From Longimycelium tulufanense (GTDB lineage: Bacteria > Actinomycetota > Actinomycetes > Mycobacteriales > Pseudonocardiaceae), in the NCBI RefSeq assembly GCF_014645795.1, contig NZ_BMMK01000001.1, forward strand, positions 456,745 to 520,744: a DNA stretch of 64,000 nt, written 5' to 3'. The stretch's first letter is position 1. The number at the start of each line of letters is the position of its first letter. This document shows, piece by piece, positions 29,142-39,358 of this stretch. The position numbers and the translations under genes were made by a program. The notes under the pieces are model-generated. The model was not told the DNA's origin, did no database searches, and was given only the letters and a program-made list of their open reading frames with translations.

Positions 29142-30176
29142 GTGAACAACGACGTTCAGCAGTGGTCGACGCGTGTGCGCTTTCCCGGGATCAGCCCGCG
29201 CGCGTACGAACATCCCGCCGACCGGGGCGCAATGGCGACGTTGCGGGCCGTTCCCGGGGCGACCGAGGTGCTCAAGGCGGTGTCCGGCCTGTTCACCGAG
29301 CGCGGTGAACGGCTCATGGCACTGGCCTCCAGTATCCGGGTCGGCCCGAAGCAGTACCCGCGAATCGACATTCTGCGCAACGAGTGCGCCGAGTTACTCG
29401 ACCTACCGCAGGTACCGAAGCTTTACGTCATGCGCAGCCCGGACGCGACCGCCTACACCATCGGCATCGACGAGCCGTTCGTCGTGCTGAGCACGGGCCT
29501 GGTCGAGGCGCTCGACACCGAGAGCCTGCGGTTCGTCATCGGGCACGAGATGGGCCACGTGCTCTCCGGTCACGCCGTGCTGCGCACGATCCTTTTGCGG
29601 CTGGTCTCGCTGCAGCAGACCGTGGCCTGGGTGCCGCTCGGCGCGCTCGGCCTGCGCGCCGTCATCGCCGCGCTGCGGGAATGGTTCCGCAAGGCGGAGC
29701 TGACCTGTGACCGGGCCGGCCTGCTCACCGTCCAGGACCCCTCGGCGGCGCTGCGCGCGCATCTGTACATGGCCGGCGGCACGGACGCCTCCGAGATCGA
29801 CATCCCCTCCTTCCTCCAGCAGGCGAAGGAGTACGAGGAAGTCGACGACATCCGCGACAGCATCCTCAAGCTGATGACTGTCGAGAACATGAACCACCCG
29901 TTCGCCGTCGTCCGCGCCGCGCAACTCCAGCGGTGGGCGGCATCGGAGGAGTACCGGGCGATCCTGGCCGGCAACTACCAGCGCCGGGAGGACGACAACC
30001 CCGCGGAGTCGTTGACCGACGACATCGGCTCGGCGGCCAAGTCCTACAGCGACTCGGTGAACAACTCCACCGACCCGTTGCTCAAGATGTTCAGCGACAT
30101 CGGGAGTGCCGTGTCCGACGCTGCCGGCAAGGTGTGGAGCAAGGTTCGCCCCAACGCGAGCGACAGCGGCCAGTAA
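29142..30176 (+). CDS. M48-family zinc metallopeptidase
   Basis: 344 residues. HEMGH at about residues 135-139 in FVIGHEMGHVLSGHAV is the zinc site, and KAELTCDRAGLL supplies the downstream third ligand (Glu in AEL). One or two hydrophobic helices (TILLRLVSLQQTVAWVPLGALGL) sit between, as in HtpX/Ste24-like M48 proteins, but there is no signal peptide, so the catalytic part is probably cytoplasmic or membrane-associated. The C-terminal third is polar and Ser/Asp-rich. GTG 29142 has GAGGGGAGGT upstream. It stands alone, with decayed genes before and a long non-coding region after. Substrates unknown. Confidence 0.87.
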   Translation: MNNDVQQWSTRVRFPGISPRAYEHPADRGAMATLRAVPGATEVLKAVSGLFTERGERLMALASSIRVGPKQYPRIDILRNECAELLDLPQVPKLYVMRSPDATAYTIGIDEPFVVLSTGLVEALDTESLRFVIGHEMGHVLSGHAVLRTILLRLVSLQQTVAWVPLGALGLRAVIAALREWFRKAELTCDRAGLLTVQDPSAALRAHLYMAGGTDASEIDIPSFLQQAKEYEEVDDIRDSILKLMTVENMNHPFAVVRAAQLQRWAASEEYRAILAGNYQRREDDNPAESLTDDIGSAAKSYSDSVNNSTDPLLKMFSDIGSAVSDAAGKVWSKVRPNASDSGQ

Positions 30177-30752
30177 CCGGCCGACACCGCCGAGCGGAAG
30201 GTCTCCCGCGCGACAGGAACCCCTTCCGCCATATTGCAGCGGGTACCTCCCCTGTGATCGGCGAACGGGCGGCGGCGACTCCTGTCGCGCCACCGGGCGA
30301 GCAGGGAGAGTGCCTTGTCCCTGGGGGCTGCGGGGCCCGGTGGGCGGCGATCAGCGGTCGGTATCCGACGCCACCCGGTGGGTGGTGCGCGGTGGGGGAA
30401 CCACGTGTCAGCCGGAAAAATCCCGTTGCTGGCGTCCTGCGAGCTATGTCGTAATTGACTGGTAAGAATAGAAAGTCTGATTAATTCTGGTTCAGAAAGA
30501 TCTCTTTCGGGACGGGGTACTGATACGAGGAATCTATGAAAGAAGCCCGGGTCTGGCGCGACCCGTCCGTGCCGTGGATTCTCATCCGGGTGGCAGTGCG
30601 TGGTGTCATCGGTTGTTCGCGGCTAAGGTGCAGCGTGCACGGGACACGGTCGGGGTGCCACGGGCGCCGTCCCGAAATGGTGGCCGGTGTTTCAGATCCG
30701 TTTCGTCATTTGATCACCAGAACCGCCATGACCACGCCGCGGGGGAGCCGTC
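30177..30752. other. Long non-coding region before the purine operon
   Basis: About 575 bases without a supported gene. The part from 30430 to 30540 is A/T-richer (TCTGATTAATTCTGG, AAAGAAG) and may carry the operon promoter. Small open frames here are in atypical codon use. I looked for a purine or guanidine riboswitch fold before 30753 and could not identify one by eye. Confidence 0.5.
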
Positions 30753-32126
30753 GTGAGACTGTCGACCATCCGTCATAGCCGAAGCGAGAAGAGCCCGGTG
30801 GACACGATGCTGCCGGTCGGTCAACTGCTCACCCTCGGCCTGCAGCACGTGCTGGCCATGTACGCGGGTGCCGTCGCGGTCCCCTTGATCATCGGTTCCG
30901 CCCTCGGCCTCTCCCAGGCCGACATCGGCTACCTGGTGAACGCCGACCTCCTGATATGTGGGGTCGCAACGTTGATCCAGTGTCTCGGTGTGTGGCGGTT
31001 CGGTGTCCGGATGCCACTGATGCAGGGCTGCTCGTTCGCCGCCCTGACACCGATGGTCCTGATCGGGACCAAGGGGGGTGGCCTGCCCGCGATCTATGGT
31101 GCGGTCATCGCGTCGGGCCTGCTGGTGACGTTGCTCGCCCCGTACTTCAGTCGTCTCGTGCGACTCTTCCCGCCGCTGGTCGTGGGGACCATTGCCGTGC
31201 TCATCGGTGTCTCGCTGCTTCCGGTCGCCGTCAACTGGGCGGCCGGCGGGTCGGGTGCGGCAGACTTCGGTGCCCCACGCCATCTGGCGCTGGCGCTCGG
31301 AGTACTCGCACTCGTGCTCGCCGCGGGCCGCTACCTTCCCGGCTTCTTCGGGAAGAACGCGGTACTGCTGGGAATAGTCCTTGGCACCCTGGTCGCGATC
31401 CCGTTGGGCTTCACGAGCTTCTCCTCGGTGCGTGACGCACCACTCATCGGGATCAGTACCCCGTTTCACTTCGGACTGCCAACCTTCTCCCCGGCCGCAA
31501 TCGTGTCGCTGGTCGTGGTCATGCTCGTGGTGATGACCGAGACCAGCGGCAGCATCCTGACGATCGGGGAAATGGTGGGTAAGCCGGTCGACCGTCGCGT
31601 CCTGGCGGACGGCCTGCGCGCCGACGGGTTGTCCACGCTGCTCGGTGGAGTGTTCAACACCTTTCCGTACACCGCCTACGGCCAGAACATCGGCCTACTC
31701 GGATTGACCGGGGTACGCAGCCGATACGTGGTTGCGACAGGCGGAGCCATCCTGGTGGTCCTCGGCCTGACACCCGTGCTCGGCCAGATCGTAGCGGCGA
31801 TCCCACCTGCCGTGCTCGGCGGTGCCGGCCTCGTCATGTTCGGTAGCGTCGCCGCCGGAGGCATCCGCACGTTGTCGCGGGTGTCGTTCACGGGCAACGC
31901 CAATCTGCTCGTCGTTGCGGTCGCACTGGGAGTCGGCCTGGCGCCCATCGGTGCACCACACATCTACGATCAGTTTCCGGCGTGGTTCCAGAACGTCATG
32001 CAGTCCGGGATCAGCGCCGGTTCCCTGACGGCGGTCCTGCTGAACCTGCTCTTCAACCGTTTCCGTGTGGCGGCCGATGAGCCGGCACCACCCGCCATGG
32101 CGCAGGCCGAAGGCAGTGCGACGTGA
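30753..32126 (+). CDS. NCS2-family xanthine/uracil permease
   Basis: 457 residues with about twelve to fourteen membrane segments. The NCS2/NAT signature QNIGLLGLTGVRSR is present, with the LGLQHVLAMYAGAVAVP motif carrying the QH pair at the N-terminus and MTETSGSILTIGEM in helix 8. Such permeases import xanthine, uric acid or uracil with H+ or Na+. The GTG at 30753 follows GGGGGAG. It overlaps the deaminase gene by 4 bp (GTGA) and the two form an operon, so a purine base such as xanthine, guanine or 8-oxoguanine is the likely cargo. Confidence 0.88.
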   Translation: MRLSTIRHSRSEKSPVDTMLPVGQLLTLGLQHVLAMYAGAVAVPLIIGSALGLSQADIGYLVNADLLICGVATLIQCLGVWRFGVRMPLMQGCSFAALTPMVLIGTKGGGLPAIYGAVIASGLLVTLLAPYFSRLVRLFPPLVVGTIAVLIGVSLLPVAVNWAAGGSGAADFGAPRHLALALGVLALVLAAGRYLPGFFGKNAVLLGIVLGTLVAIPLGFTSFSSVRDAPLIGISTPFHFGLPTFSPAAIVSLVVVMLVVMTETSGSILTIGEMVGKPVDRRVLADGLRADGLSTLLGGVFNTFPYTAYGQNIGLLGLTGVRSRYVVATGGAILVVLGLTPVLGQIVAAIPPAVLGGAGLVMFGSVAAGGIRTLSRVSFTGNANLLVVAVALGVGLAPIGAPHIYDQFPAWFQNVMQSGISAGSLTAVLLNLLFNRFRVAADEPAPPAMAQAEGSAT

Positions 32127-33472
32127 GGACAGTCATCGAGGGCGCTGCCGTGGTCACCATGGACGGGCGGGGGAGCGAGTACCCGAACGGGCACGTGGTC
32201 GTGGACCATAACCGAATCACCGCCGTCGGCGCTGGCCACGCAACACCGGGAGCGGAACCCGGGGTGGTGGTGGACGGGGAAGGTTGCTTGGTCACCCCGG
32301 GACTGGTCAACACGCATCACCACCTCTTCCAAGGAGCTACCCGCGGTTACGCGTCGGACAACGCCCTGTTCGACTGGTTGACCGCGCTGTACCCGATGTG
32401 GACGGCTCTGGACGAGGACGTGGTGCACGCCGCGGCCATGGTGGGCCTGGCATGGCTGGCACGCTCGGGATGCACCACCGTCGCCGACCACCACTACCTG
32501 TTCCCACGGTGCGGTGGGGACATGCTCGGCGCGGTGGTGAACGCCGCACAGCAGGTGGGGATGCGGTTGCACCTCGTGCGCGGGTCGATGGACCGAGGAC
32601 GGTCGAGGGGTGGACTGCCGCCGGACGAGCTCGTGGAGGACACCGAGACCGCACTGATCGCGAGCGAGTCCGCGATCACCAGGTACCACGATCCCGCGCC
32701 GGACGCGCTGGTGCGGGTCGCTCTCGGTCCGTGCTCGCTGGCCACCGCCAGCGCGGACCTGCTGGGCCGGGCGGCGGACCTGGCGCGTCGGAACGGCGTC
32801 CAGCTGCACAGCCATCTCGGCGAAACATGGGACGAACGAGAACGGTGCCGCACGGAGTTCGGCCGGACCCCCACCGAACGGTTCGCCGATCTCGGCCTGC
32901 TGGGCGGAGATGTCTGGCTGGCACACGGGATCCACCTGTCTCGCACCGATATCGAGCAGTTGGCCGCGAGTGGAACCGGCATCGCTCACTGTCCGAGTTC
33001 CAACGCCAGGCTCGGTTCCGGCATCGCCCCGGTACGGGCACTTCTGGACGCCGGTGTCGCCGTTGGGTTGGGTGTGGACGGCGCGGCGTGCAACGAAGCG
33101 GCTCGGCTGGGCAACGAGCCCCGGATGGCGCTCTATCTCGCCCGGCTGCGCGACGGGGTGGGTGCCCTCGGTGTCCGCGAGGCGCTGTGGCTGGCGACGA
33201 TGGGTGGGGCACGGTGCCTTGGCCGATCCGACGAGATCGGCTCGCTGGAGCCGGGCAAGCTCGCCGATCTGGCCCTGTGGCGGGTGGACGGCATCGACCA
33301 CGCCGGAATCGCGGACCCCGTTGCCGCACTGGTACTGGGCGAGCTGCCCCCGTTGGAGCTGCTGCTCGTTGGCGGACGCCCGCTGGCGCGCTCGGGTCAG
33401 CTCGTGACGGTGGAGGAAACGGAGATCGCCCGCAATCTGGCGGCCGCGAGTCACCGTGTGGCGAACCGATGA
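32123..33472 (+). CDS. 8-oxoguanine deaminase-like amidohydrolase
   Basis: 449 residues of the AtzB/TrzN/guanine deaminase branch of the metal-dependent amidohydrolases. Metal ligands: TPGLVNTHHHLFQG (first His pair), LHSHLGETWDE, WLAHGIHL and GVGVDGAACNE (Asp). RGSMDRGRSRGGLPPDE is characteristic of 8-oxoguanine deaminases, which convert 8-oxoguanine to urate and ammonia in the cytosol. Guanine or cytosine-type deamination cannot be excluded. Its start overlaps the purine permease stop (GTGA), so uptake and deamination are coupled. No xanthine dehydrogenase genes are in view. Confidence 0.82.
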   Translation: MRTVIEGAAVVTMDGRGSEYPNGHVVVDHNRITAVGAGHATPGAEPGVVVDGEGCLVTPGLVNTHHHLFQGATRGYASDNALFDWLTALYPMWTALDEDVVHAAAMVGLAWLARSGCTTVADHHYLFPRCGGDMLGAVVNAAQQVGMRLHLVRGSMDRGRSRGGLPPDELVEDTETALIASESAITRYHDPAPDALVRVALGPCSLATASADLLGRAADLARRNGVQLHSHLGETWDERERCRTEFGRTPTERFADLGLLGGDVWLAHGIHLSRTDIEQLAASGTGIAHCPSSNARLGSGIAPVRALLDAGVAVGLGVDGAACNEAARLGNEPRMALYLARLRDGVGALGVREALWLATMGGARCLGRSDEIGSLEPGKLADLALWRVDGIDHAGIADPVAALVLGELPPLELLLVGGRPLARSGQLVTVEETEIARNLAAASHRVANR

Positions 33473-33747
33473 CGGCCCAACATCCCCCGGCAGGCCGGCT
33501 GTCCCAGTAGGGGAAATGGTAGCCGATCTTCTTGAGCGCCTCGCGCGCGGACGCCTGCGCCTCGGGAGAGCCTTCCTCGACGCTATTCTCGAGCGTGAGC
33601 CGCACGCTGGAGAAGTTCTGTCGTCAGTGACCGGTGAGAAGTGGAGCAGACTGATCACGGCTGACCAAGGAGAAGATCTTCCGAGACCGGGGCGGTGATG
33701 GTTTCGGAGGGGGCCCCGGCCGCAATCCGGCCTGTGGCCCTGGTTCG

Positions 33748-34260
33748 TTATGACGATCGGTCCGCTTGGATGATGACGTTGATCTGAACCTGAACCGTTC
33801 GTTCGAGGCGTGCGCCCGCCACGTCCGGCAGGCCACTTTCCCGCAGTCCCTCGCGTACGGCGGCACCGACCGTTTCGGGCAACTGTTGGATGACATCCTC
33901 GGGTAGTCCGCCACTGGCCTGCCGGGCGGCCATGACACTCAGTTCTGCCTCGTTGGCACACTCCCGGACAGTCGACGGATCGGAGCCCTCGCCAAAGGCC
34001 CTCGGCACCAGCTTGCGGATCCACCGCTTCACCGCGGTAGCTGTCGCGGCCAACACGACCTCGGTCCCGGTCTTGGCGGACTCCTTGACACCCTCGGTGA
34101 TTCCGGCCGCGGCCGCCACGAGTAGCAGGTACCCGATGCTTACCGCAACGGTGGCCGGATCGAACCGCTTCTGTTCCGGGGGCTGCAGATACGTGAAATC
34201 CGAACCCAGCGCGTCCGCCAGCTCCAGCGCCGCGTCGTTGACGTCGAGGTCGGTACTCAC
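33748..34260 (-). CDS. Unknown single-helix protein, second gene of a two-gene locus
   Basis: 170 residues, not recognised. Residues about 33-52 (VAVSIGYLLLVAAAAGITEG) form one possible membrane helix, then a basic amphipathic stretch VKRWIRKLVPRAF, an Ala/Glu-rich middle and a C-terminal strand RTVQVQINVIIQADRSS. GTG 34260 has GGAGGAG upstream and overlaps the stop of the upstream gene (GTGA), so the two proteins are made together. The mixture of a membrane helix and a variable soluble part recalls effector or anchor proteins of conflict or secretion loci, but there is no motif to prove it. Confidence 0.65.
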   Translation of the reverse strand: MSTDLDVNDAALELADALGSDFTYLQPPEQKRFDPATVAVSIGYLLLVAAAAGITEGVKESAKTGTEVVLAATATAVKRWIRKLVPRAFGEGSDPSTVRECANEAELSVMAARQASGGLPEDVIQQLPETVGAAVREGLRESGLPDVAGARLERTVQVQINVIIQADRSS

Positions 34261-35477
34261 GCGCCCTCCTCCGCGTTCGGCCACGGCATCTTGCCCAGCA
34301 GCAGATCGCGCACCGCCCTCGGTCGGTGTAGCCCCAGCTCGCCCTCGCGTACGATCAGGTTGACCGTCAAGGTGTCACCACGCTGTTGCGCCTCGCGGAT
34401 CTGCCGCCGTTCTTCCCGAAGACGTACGTCGCCGAGATCGGCCCACTGGTGGACGAGCCCATCCTGCAGGCGCACGAACAGCTCCTCGGCGGTGGCCTGG
34501 ACCGCCAGTTCCGCGCTCGACCCCTCGTCCGCGGCGGCACTGGCCAGCAACAAGGCCGCCAAGGCATAGGGTGCGGCGGCGAACAGCAGCTCGCCGAAGG
34601 CGTCGCGATCAGGCGGGCCGTCCAGCGCGGTATCGCGTCTGCGTTCTGCCTCCCGGAGCAGGTCTTCGGCGGCACGGAAGACAACTTCCGCATGGCCTTC
34701 GCGCAGCGCCTTGCCGCACAGGCCGTAGATGGCCTGCCCCGGGCTCACGCCGAGTTCCAGCATTCCGAACGAGAAGAACCGGGTGAACTCGACGCGCTGC
34801 GCCTGTCCCGCGGCGGCGATGGCCGATGGCAGCCGCGCGACGACGAGTAGGGCGGCCGCAGCCGTGCTGCCGAGGCGGCCCTCGTCCCGTCGTCCGTTGG
34901 CTTCTCCCTCCAGTCCCTCGGCTGCTGAGAGCGGTACTCCCTCGGGAGACAACAACGCGGTTCTGCGGAATTGGTCGCTCAGTTCCCGCAGCTCCGGATG
35001 CGGTTCGTCCAGCACACAGTGGTCGATCGCGTGGGCGGCATTGGCCACGAACCGCCCGCGGCGCAGCGCCACGGGGTGCGGCGGCGGGCCTCCGGTGGCC
35101 TCGATCGCCTCAGCCTCGAGGAGCTGTTCGGCGAGGTGACGGTTGAGGCTGAGGAAGCGGTCACGTGCGGGCGTCCTACCCAACCTCACGCGTAGTGTCC
35201 GAACCCGGCCTGGCGGTCGGTAGCTGTCGTCGTGATGTCGGCCGGCGCCGTGTTCGTCGAGACAGATGTAGTGCTTCTTGGCGCCGGGACCCAGACCCTT
35301 GGTGATCATTCGGACGGTCACGTCCCGGTCGGGAAGGCCGGCAGCCTCCCACGCCTCCCGCACGAGAATGTTCTGCTCCAGGAACTGTGGCTCGGCACCG
35401 AGCAACGCCCTACCCAGTAGCACCGCCTCAGCCAGCGCCGCTTGTCCCCGGGGTAGCGGGACCTCTGCCAGACCCAT
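34257..35477 (-). CDS. Unknown 406-residue helical protein, first gene of a two-gene locus
   Basis: Not recognised. The first 120 residues are basic and contain HHDDSYRPPGRVRTLRVRLG. The rest is strongly helical and Ala/Leu/Glu-rich (STAAAALLVVARLPSAIAAA, FAAAPYALAALLLASAAADE), followed by a charged coil LREERRQIREAQQRGD and a final strand TLTVNLIVREGELGL. A similar beta ending (VQVQINVIIQAD) closes the partner protein, which suggests the two may share a small C-terminal element. The helical core looks soluble and repeat-like but no TPR or ankyrin consensus fits. It is coupled to the next gene by GTGA. The frame and third-position G/C support a real gene. Confidence 0.6.
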   Translation of the reverse strand: MGLAEVPLPRGQAALAEAVLLGRALLGAEPQFLEQNILVREAWEAAGLPDRDVTVRMITKGLGPGAKKHYICLDEHGAGRHHDDSYRPPGRVRTLRVRLGRTPARDRFLSLNRHLAEQLLEAEAIEATGGPPPHPVALRRGRFVANAAHAIDHCVLDEPHPELRELSDQFRRTALLSPEGVPLSAAEGLEGEANGRRDEGRLGSTAAAALLVVARLPSAIAAAGQAQRVEFTRFFSFGMLELGVSPGQAIYGLCGKALREGHAEVVFRAAEDLLREAERRRDTALDGPPDRDAFGELLFAAAPYALAALLLASAAADEGSSAELAVQATAEELFVRLQDGLVHQWADLGDVRLREERRQIREAQQRGDTLTVNLIVREGELGLHRPRAVRDLLLGKMPWPNAEEGA

Positions 35478-35662
35478 GCCGCCCCCCTGGTGCCCGGTAA
35501 CCCATCGGCCACAGTAGTGACGTGGGCCACATCCTAGCCGCCAGATCGGGCTTGTGGGGACAAATCGTCGGATTTGTGTGGGGACGGGGGCCAGGATGTC
35601 AACGCCGCCGCAAAAAACGACCAGCTCTCGTAATTTGGCACCGGCCGCGGTGGCCCGGCCGA

Positions 35663-36847
35663 TCAGTCCTTGCCACCGCCATTGGGCTTGCGGATGAGCA
35701 TGAGGACCCGGTCGTCACTGGATACCGTCTTGCCACCGGTCTTGTTGATCGTGCCGGTGAAGGCGTGCGTGCCCTGGGGCGCGAGGTCCAGTGGCGACAG
35801 CTGCCCGTAGGTGTCCTGCTCGGCACGCTGCGGCTGCCCACTGACCGAACCGTCGGGGTTGAGCGCGACATTCACCACCGCCGCGTCCCGTTCCAGCGCG
35901 ATCATCACGCCGTCCTGCCAGGCCGCGCACCCGGCCACCCCGGGCTTGTCCGGCCAGTTCCACGCACCCGCGCCCAACGCTCCCGGACGGACCTTGTAGA
36001 GCAGGTCACGATCGGACGCCTGGTCGGTCACCCACGTCGCCTTGCCGTCCCGGGTCGTGCACAGCCCACCGGGTGAGTGCAGGCCGCTGGCCAACACCGG
36101 CGAGTCCGCGCTCGGGTTGCCGGCGGCCGGCTTGCCCGTCGCGTCGATGCGGAGCACCTTGCCGGCCAACGACCCGGGGTCGGCTGCGGCCCCGGGGTTG
36201 CCGGCATCACCGGTGGCCACCAGCAACGCACCCTGCCGGTCACTGGCCAGCGCGCCACGATTCCCGTTGCCGCCCCTGGGGATTCCGGTGAGGATGGGCT
36301 TGGCCTTGTCCCCGGGCGCGAAGCGCACCACCCGGTTGTCCTCGGCCGTCGTCACGTAGGCGTAGACCAGCTGGTCCTCGGCGTAGCTGGGGGACAGGGC
36401 CAGGCCCGTGACCCCACCGCCGCCCGCGGTGTCCACAGTGAGGCGGGCGATCTCCACGGGCTCCCGACCCTTGGTGACCCGCAACACCCGACCGTCCCGC
36501 TCGGCGGCGAACGCGCTCTCGCCGTCCGGCAGCGACACCACCGCCGAGATCGGGGACAGGCAGGTGGCGATCACCGCGGGGTCGTGGTCCCGGCAGCCGT
36601 CCGGCGGGGGGATCGAGGCCGTGGCCTGGTCCTGGCGGCCGGACCCGGAGCGGTCGTCGGACTCCCACGGCAGCCGCGGCTCCGGCCCGGCCTGCGGCGT
36701 CAGCGACGGTCGCTCGCGCCAGTCCGCGGCGGGTCGGGAGTCGGGGAACTGGGCGCAACCGGCCAGCAGCACCGTCACGGCACCGGCCAGCAGGGCGAAC
36801 CGCCCCACCGGTCGAGCCCGCGTCCAGCCACGTCCCCCACCTGCCAC
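35663..36847 (-). CDS. lppZ: Lipoprotein of the PQQ-type glucose/sorbosone dehydrogenase fold (LppZ-like)
   Basis: About 394 residues with a lipoprotein signal (RFALLAGAVTVLLAGC, lipobox LLAGC) and an Asp/Gly-rich linker, then a six-bladed beta-propeller of the sorbosone/PQQ-glucose dehydrogenase type (VSLPDGESAFAAERDGRVL, GVTGLALSPSYAEDQLVYA, SGLHSPGGLCTT). It is tethered outside the cytoplasmic membrane. Catalytic His/PQQ residues are not all evident, so enzyme activity is uncertain. It corresponds in position to mycobacterial Rv3006 (lppZ). GTG 36847 and 36856 are both possible starts. Substrate unknown. Confidence 0.78.
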   Translation of the reverse strand: MAGGGRGWTRARPVGRFALLAGAVTVLLAGCAQFPDSRPAADWRERPSLTPQAGPEPRLPWESDDRSGSGRQDQATASIPPPDGCRDHDPAVIATCLSPISAVVSLPDGESAFAAERDGRVLRVTKGREPVEIARLTVDTAGGGGVTGLALSPSYAEDQLVYAYVTTAEDNRVVRFAPGDKAKPILTGIPRGGNGNRGALASDRQGALLVATGDAGNPGAAADPGSLAGKVLRIDATGKPAAGNPSADSPVLASGLHSPGGLCTTRDGKATWVTDQASDRDLLYKVRPGALGAGAWNWPDKPGVAGCAAWQDGVMIALERDAAVVNVALNPDGSVSGQPQRAEQDTYGQLSPLDLAPQGTHAFTGTINKTGGKTVSSDDRVLMLIRKPNGGGKD

Positions 36848-37051
36848 GCAGACCACGGTAGGGGTTACCCCGTGAACCCCGGGTGAGCGGCCCCGGCCCA
36901 CGACGCGGCGAGCGCTGTCCCCGGATCGGTGCGCCCGCGTCGGACGTGCCTGCTCACCGCAACAACCGTCATCGCTCGACCAGGTGAAGATGGTCGGACG
37001 GCCACCCCGCGCGCGGGTGGCCAGGCCCCGACCACCGCGAGCGAGGAGCCC

Positions 37052-38236
37052 TCACGCCCTGGCCAGCTCGTCCCGGGCCGCGGCGAACGCCCGGACGGCG
37101 CGCTCCACGTCCTCGGTGGAATGCGCCGCCGACAGCTGCACCCGGATCCGGGCCAGCCCCTTGGGCACCACCGGGTAGGAGAACGCGATCACGTAGATGC
37201 CCTTGGCGAGCAGCAGGTCCGCCATCCGACCGGCCTCGGCCGCGTCACCGATCATCACCGGGGTGATCGGGTGGTCGCCGGGCAGGACGTCGAAACCCTG
37301 CTCAGCCATCCGGCGCCGGAACAACGCGGTGTTCTCCCGCAGCCGGGCCCGCTGTGTGTCCGAAGTGGACAGTAGGTCGAGCACCTTCAGCGACGCCGCG
37401 ACGATCGACGGCGCCAGCGAGTTGGAGAACAGGTACGGCCGCGAGCGCTGCCGCAACATCTCCACGATTTCCCCGCGCCCACTTGCGTAACCGCCGCTGG
37501 CACCACCCAGCGCCTTGCCGAGTGTGCCGGTGACGATGTCGACCTTGTCCGTCACCCCGAACAGCTCCGGCGTTCCGGCGCCGTTGTGGCCCATGAAGCC
37601 CACGGCGTGCGAGTCGTCCACCATCACCAGCGCGTCGTACCGCTCGGCCAGCGCGCAGATCTCGTCCAGCGGAGCGAGGTAGCCGTCCATGGAGAACACG
37701 CCGTCGGTGACGACCAGCCGGTACCGGGCGTTCGCGGCCTCCTTGAGGCAACGCTCGAGGTCGGCCATGTCCCGGTTCTTGTACCGGTATCGGGTCGCCT
37801 TGCACAGCCGGATGCCGTCGATGATGCTGGCGTGGTTCAGCTCGTCGGAGATCACGGCGTCCACATCGGACAGTAGCGTCTCGAACACGCCGCCGTTGGC
37901 GTCGAAGCACGAGCTGTAGAGGATCGTGTCCTCGGTACCCAGGAAGCGGCTGAGCCCCGCCTCGAGTTCCTTGTGCGGCGCCTGGGTGCCGCAGATGAAG
38001 CGCACCGACGCCATACCGAAGCCCCACTCGTCCAGCGATGCCTTGGCGGCGGCGATGACCTCGGGGTGGTCGGCCAGCCCGAGGTAGTTGTTGGCGCAGA
38101 AGTTCAGCACCTCGTCGCCGCCCACCCGGATCGCGGCCGCCTGGGGGCTGCTGATGACCCGCTCGCCCTTGTACAGCCCCGCGGCACGGATCTCGTCGAG
38201 GGCGGTGCGCAGGTCCTCGCGCATCCTGTCGAACAC
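37052..38236 (-). CDS. kbl: 2-amino-3-ketobutyrate coenzyme A ligase
   Basis: PLP enzyme of the alpha-oxoamine synthase family, 394 residues like E. coli Kbl. It cleaves 2-amino-3-ketobutyrate with CoA to glycine and acetyl-CoA. The PLP lysine is in [28 protein letters not shown] is the N-terminal substrate segment and [13 protein letters not shown] holds the Asp-His pair. The GTG at 38236 has AAGGAGAACG upstream. It lies 27 bases downstream of tdh on the same strand, so tdh-kbl form the threonine-to-glycine pathway. Other family members (KAS-type) are unlikely given the neighbour. Confidence 0.93.
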   Translation of the reverse strand: MFDRMREDLRTALDEIRAAGLYKGERVISSPQAAAIRVGGDEVLNFCANNYLGLADHPEVIAAAKASLDEWGFGMASVRFICGTQAPHKELEAGLSRFLGTEDTILYSSCFDANGGVFETLLSDVDAVISDELNHASIIDGIRLCKATRYRYKNRDMADLERCLKEAANARYRLVVTDGVFSMDGYLAPLDEICALAERYDALVMVDDSHAVGFMGHNGAGTPELFGVTDKVDIVTGTLGKALGGASGGYASGRGEIVEMLRQRSRPYLFSNSLAPSIVAASLKVLDLLSTSDTQRARLRENTALFRRRMAEQGFDVLPGDHPITPVMIGDAAEAGRMADLLLAKGIYVIAFSYPVVPKGLARIRVQLSAAHSTEDVERAVRAFAAARDELARA

Positions 38237-38263
38237 GTCGGCGTTCTCCTTACTCGGTGGGCT

Positions 38264-39358
38264 CTAGCTGGTGGGCTGGTCGGCGGGCAGGGTGGGCCGT
38301 GTCCAGTCGATCACGACCTTGCCGCAGCGCCCGGAGCGGGCCGCGGCGAACGCCTCGGCGTGCTGCTCGAAGCCGAACCGGTTGGTGATCACCGGGCTGA
38401 TGTCCAGCCCACTCTGCAGCATCACCGACATCGCGTACCAGGTCTCGTACATCTCCCGGCCGTAGATGCCCTTGATCGTCAGCATGTGCGTGACCACCCG
38501 GGCCATGTCGATCGGGATGTCCTCGGTGGGCAGGCCGAGCACGGCGATGCGGCCGCCGTGCGTCATGTTGGCGATCATGTCGCGCAGCGCCTCGGGACGG
38601 CCGGACATCTCCAGGCCGATGTCGAAGCCCTCCTTCATGTCCAGCTCGCGCTGCGCCCGCCCGATCGGCACGGCACGCACGTCCAGCGCCAGGCTCACCC
38701 CGATCTTGCGCGCCAGTTCGAGGCGGTAGTCGCTGACGTCGGTGATGACCACGTGCCGGGCGCCGGCGTGCCGGGCCACCGCGGCGGCCATCAGCCCGAT
38801 CGGGCCGGCACCGGTGATCAGCACGTCCTCGCCGAGCACGGGGAACGCGAGCGCGGTGTGCACCGCGTTGCCGAACGGGTCGAAGATCGCCGCCACGTCC
38901 AGGTCGACCGGCTGCCGGTGCACCCAGACGTTCGATTCGGGCAGCACCACCATCTCGGCGAACGCGCCGTCGGTGTGCACGCCGAGCCCGAGGGTGCGCA
39001 CGCACAGGTGCCGGCGGCCGGCCATGCAGTTCCGGCAGCTCCCGCACACCAGGTGCCCCTCGCCGCTGACCAGGTCGCCCGGCTCGGCCCTGGTCACCGC
39101 CGGGCCGACCGCGACCACCTCGCCGACGAACTCGTGGCCGAGCACCAACGGGGGTCGCACCGTCCCGGCGGCCCAGTCGTCCCAGCTCGCGATGTGCAGA
39201 TCGGTGCCGCAGATCCCGGTGCGCAGCACCTTGATCAGCACGTCCCGGTCGCCCGGACGAGGGGCCGGGACCTCGGTCAGCTCGAGGCCCGGGCCGGCGG
39301 CGGTCTTGACAAGCGCCTTCACACTCTCACTGTCGGCAGGGCCGGGTGTGAAGTCCAT
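38264..39358 (-). CDS. tdh: L-threonine 3-dehydrogenase
   Basis: Zinc-dependent MDR alcohol dehydrogenase that oxidises L-threonine to 2-amino-3-ketobutyrate with NAD+. The catalytic zinc is bound by [10 protein letters not shown] (Cys) and [10 protein letters not shown] (His-Glu), and the structural zinc by [30 protein letters not shown] is the Rossmann loop. ATG 39358 gives 364 residues; GTG 39322 gives 352, closer to the 341 of E. coli Tdh, so the N-terminus is not settled. The LysR gene at 39512 diverges from it and may regulate it. Confidence 0.92.
   Translation of the reverse strand: MDFTPGPADSESVKALVKTAAGPGLELTEVPAPRPGDRDVLIKVLRTGICGTDLHIASWDDWAAGTVRPPLVLGHEFVGEVVAVGPAVTRAEPGDLVSGEGHLVCGSCRNCMAGRRHLCVRTLGLGVHTDGAFAEMVVLPESNVWVHRQPVDLDVAAIFDPFGNAVHTALAFPVLGEDVLITGAGPIGLMAAAVARHAGARHVVITDVSDYRLELARKIGVSLALDVRAVPIGRAQRELDMKEGFDIGLEMSGRPEALRDMIANMTHGGRIAVLGLPTEDIPIDMARVVTHMLTIKGIYGREMYETWYAMSVMLQSGLDISPVITNRFGFEQHAEAFAAARSGRCGKVVIDWTRPTLPADQPTS

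Noticed and set aside
30536-30752. Possible purine riboswitch before the permease gene
   Set aside because: No conserved purine-aptamer core or guanidine motif could be found by eye.
33490-33605. Minus-strand ORF starting VRLTLENSVEEGSPEAQASA
   Set aside because: The first 40 residues look protein-like but the rest runs antisense into the deaminase gene. It may be a relic; I could not assign a family, so it is not called.
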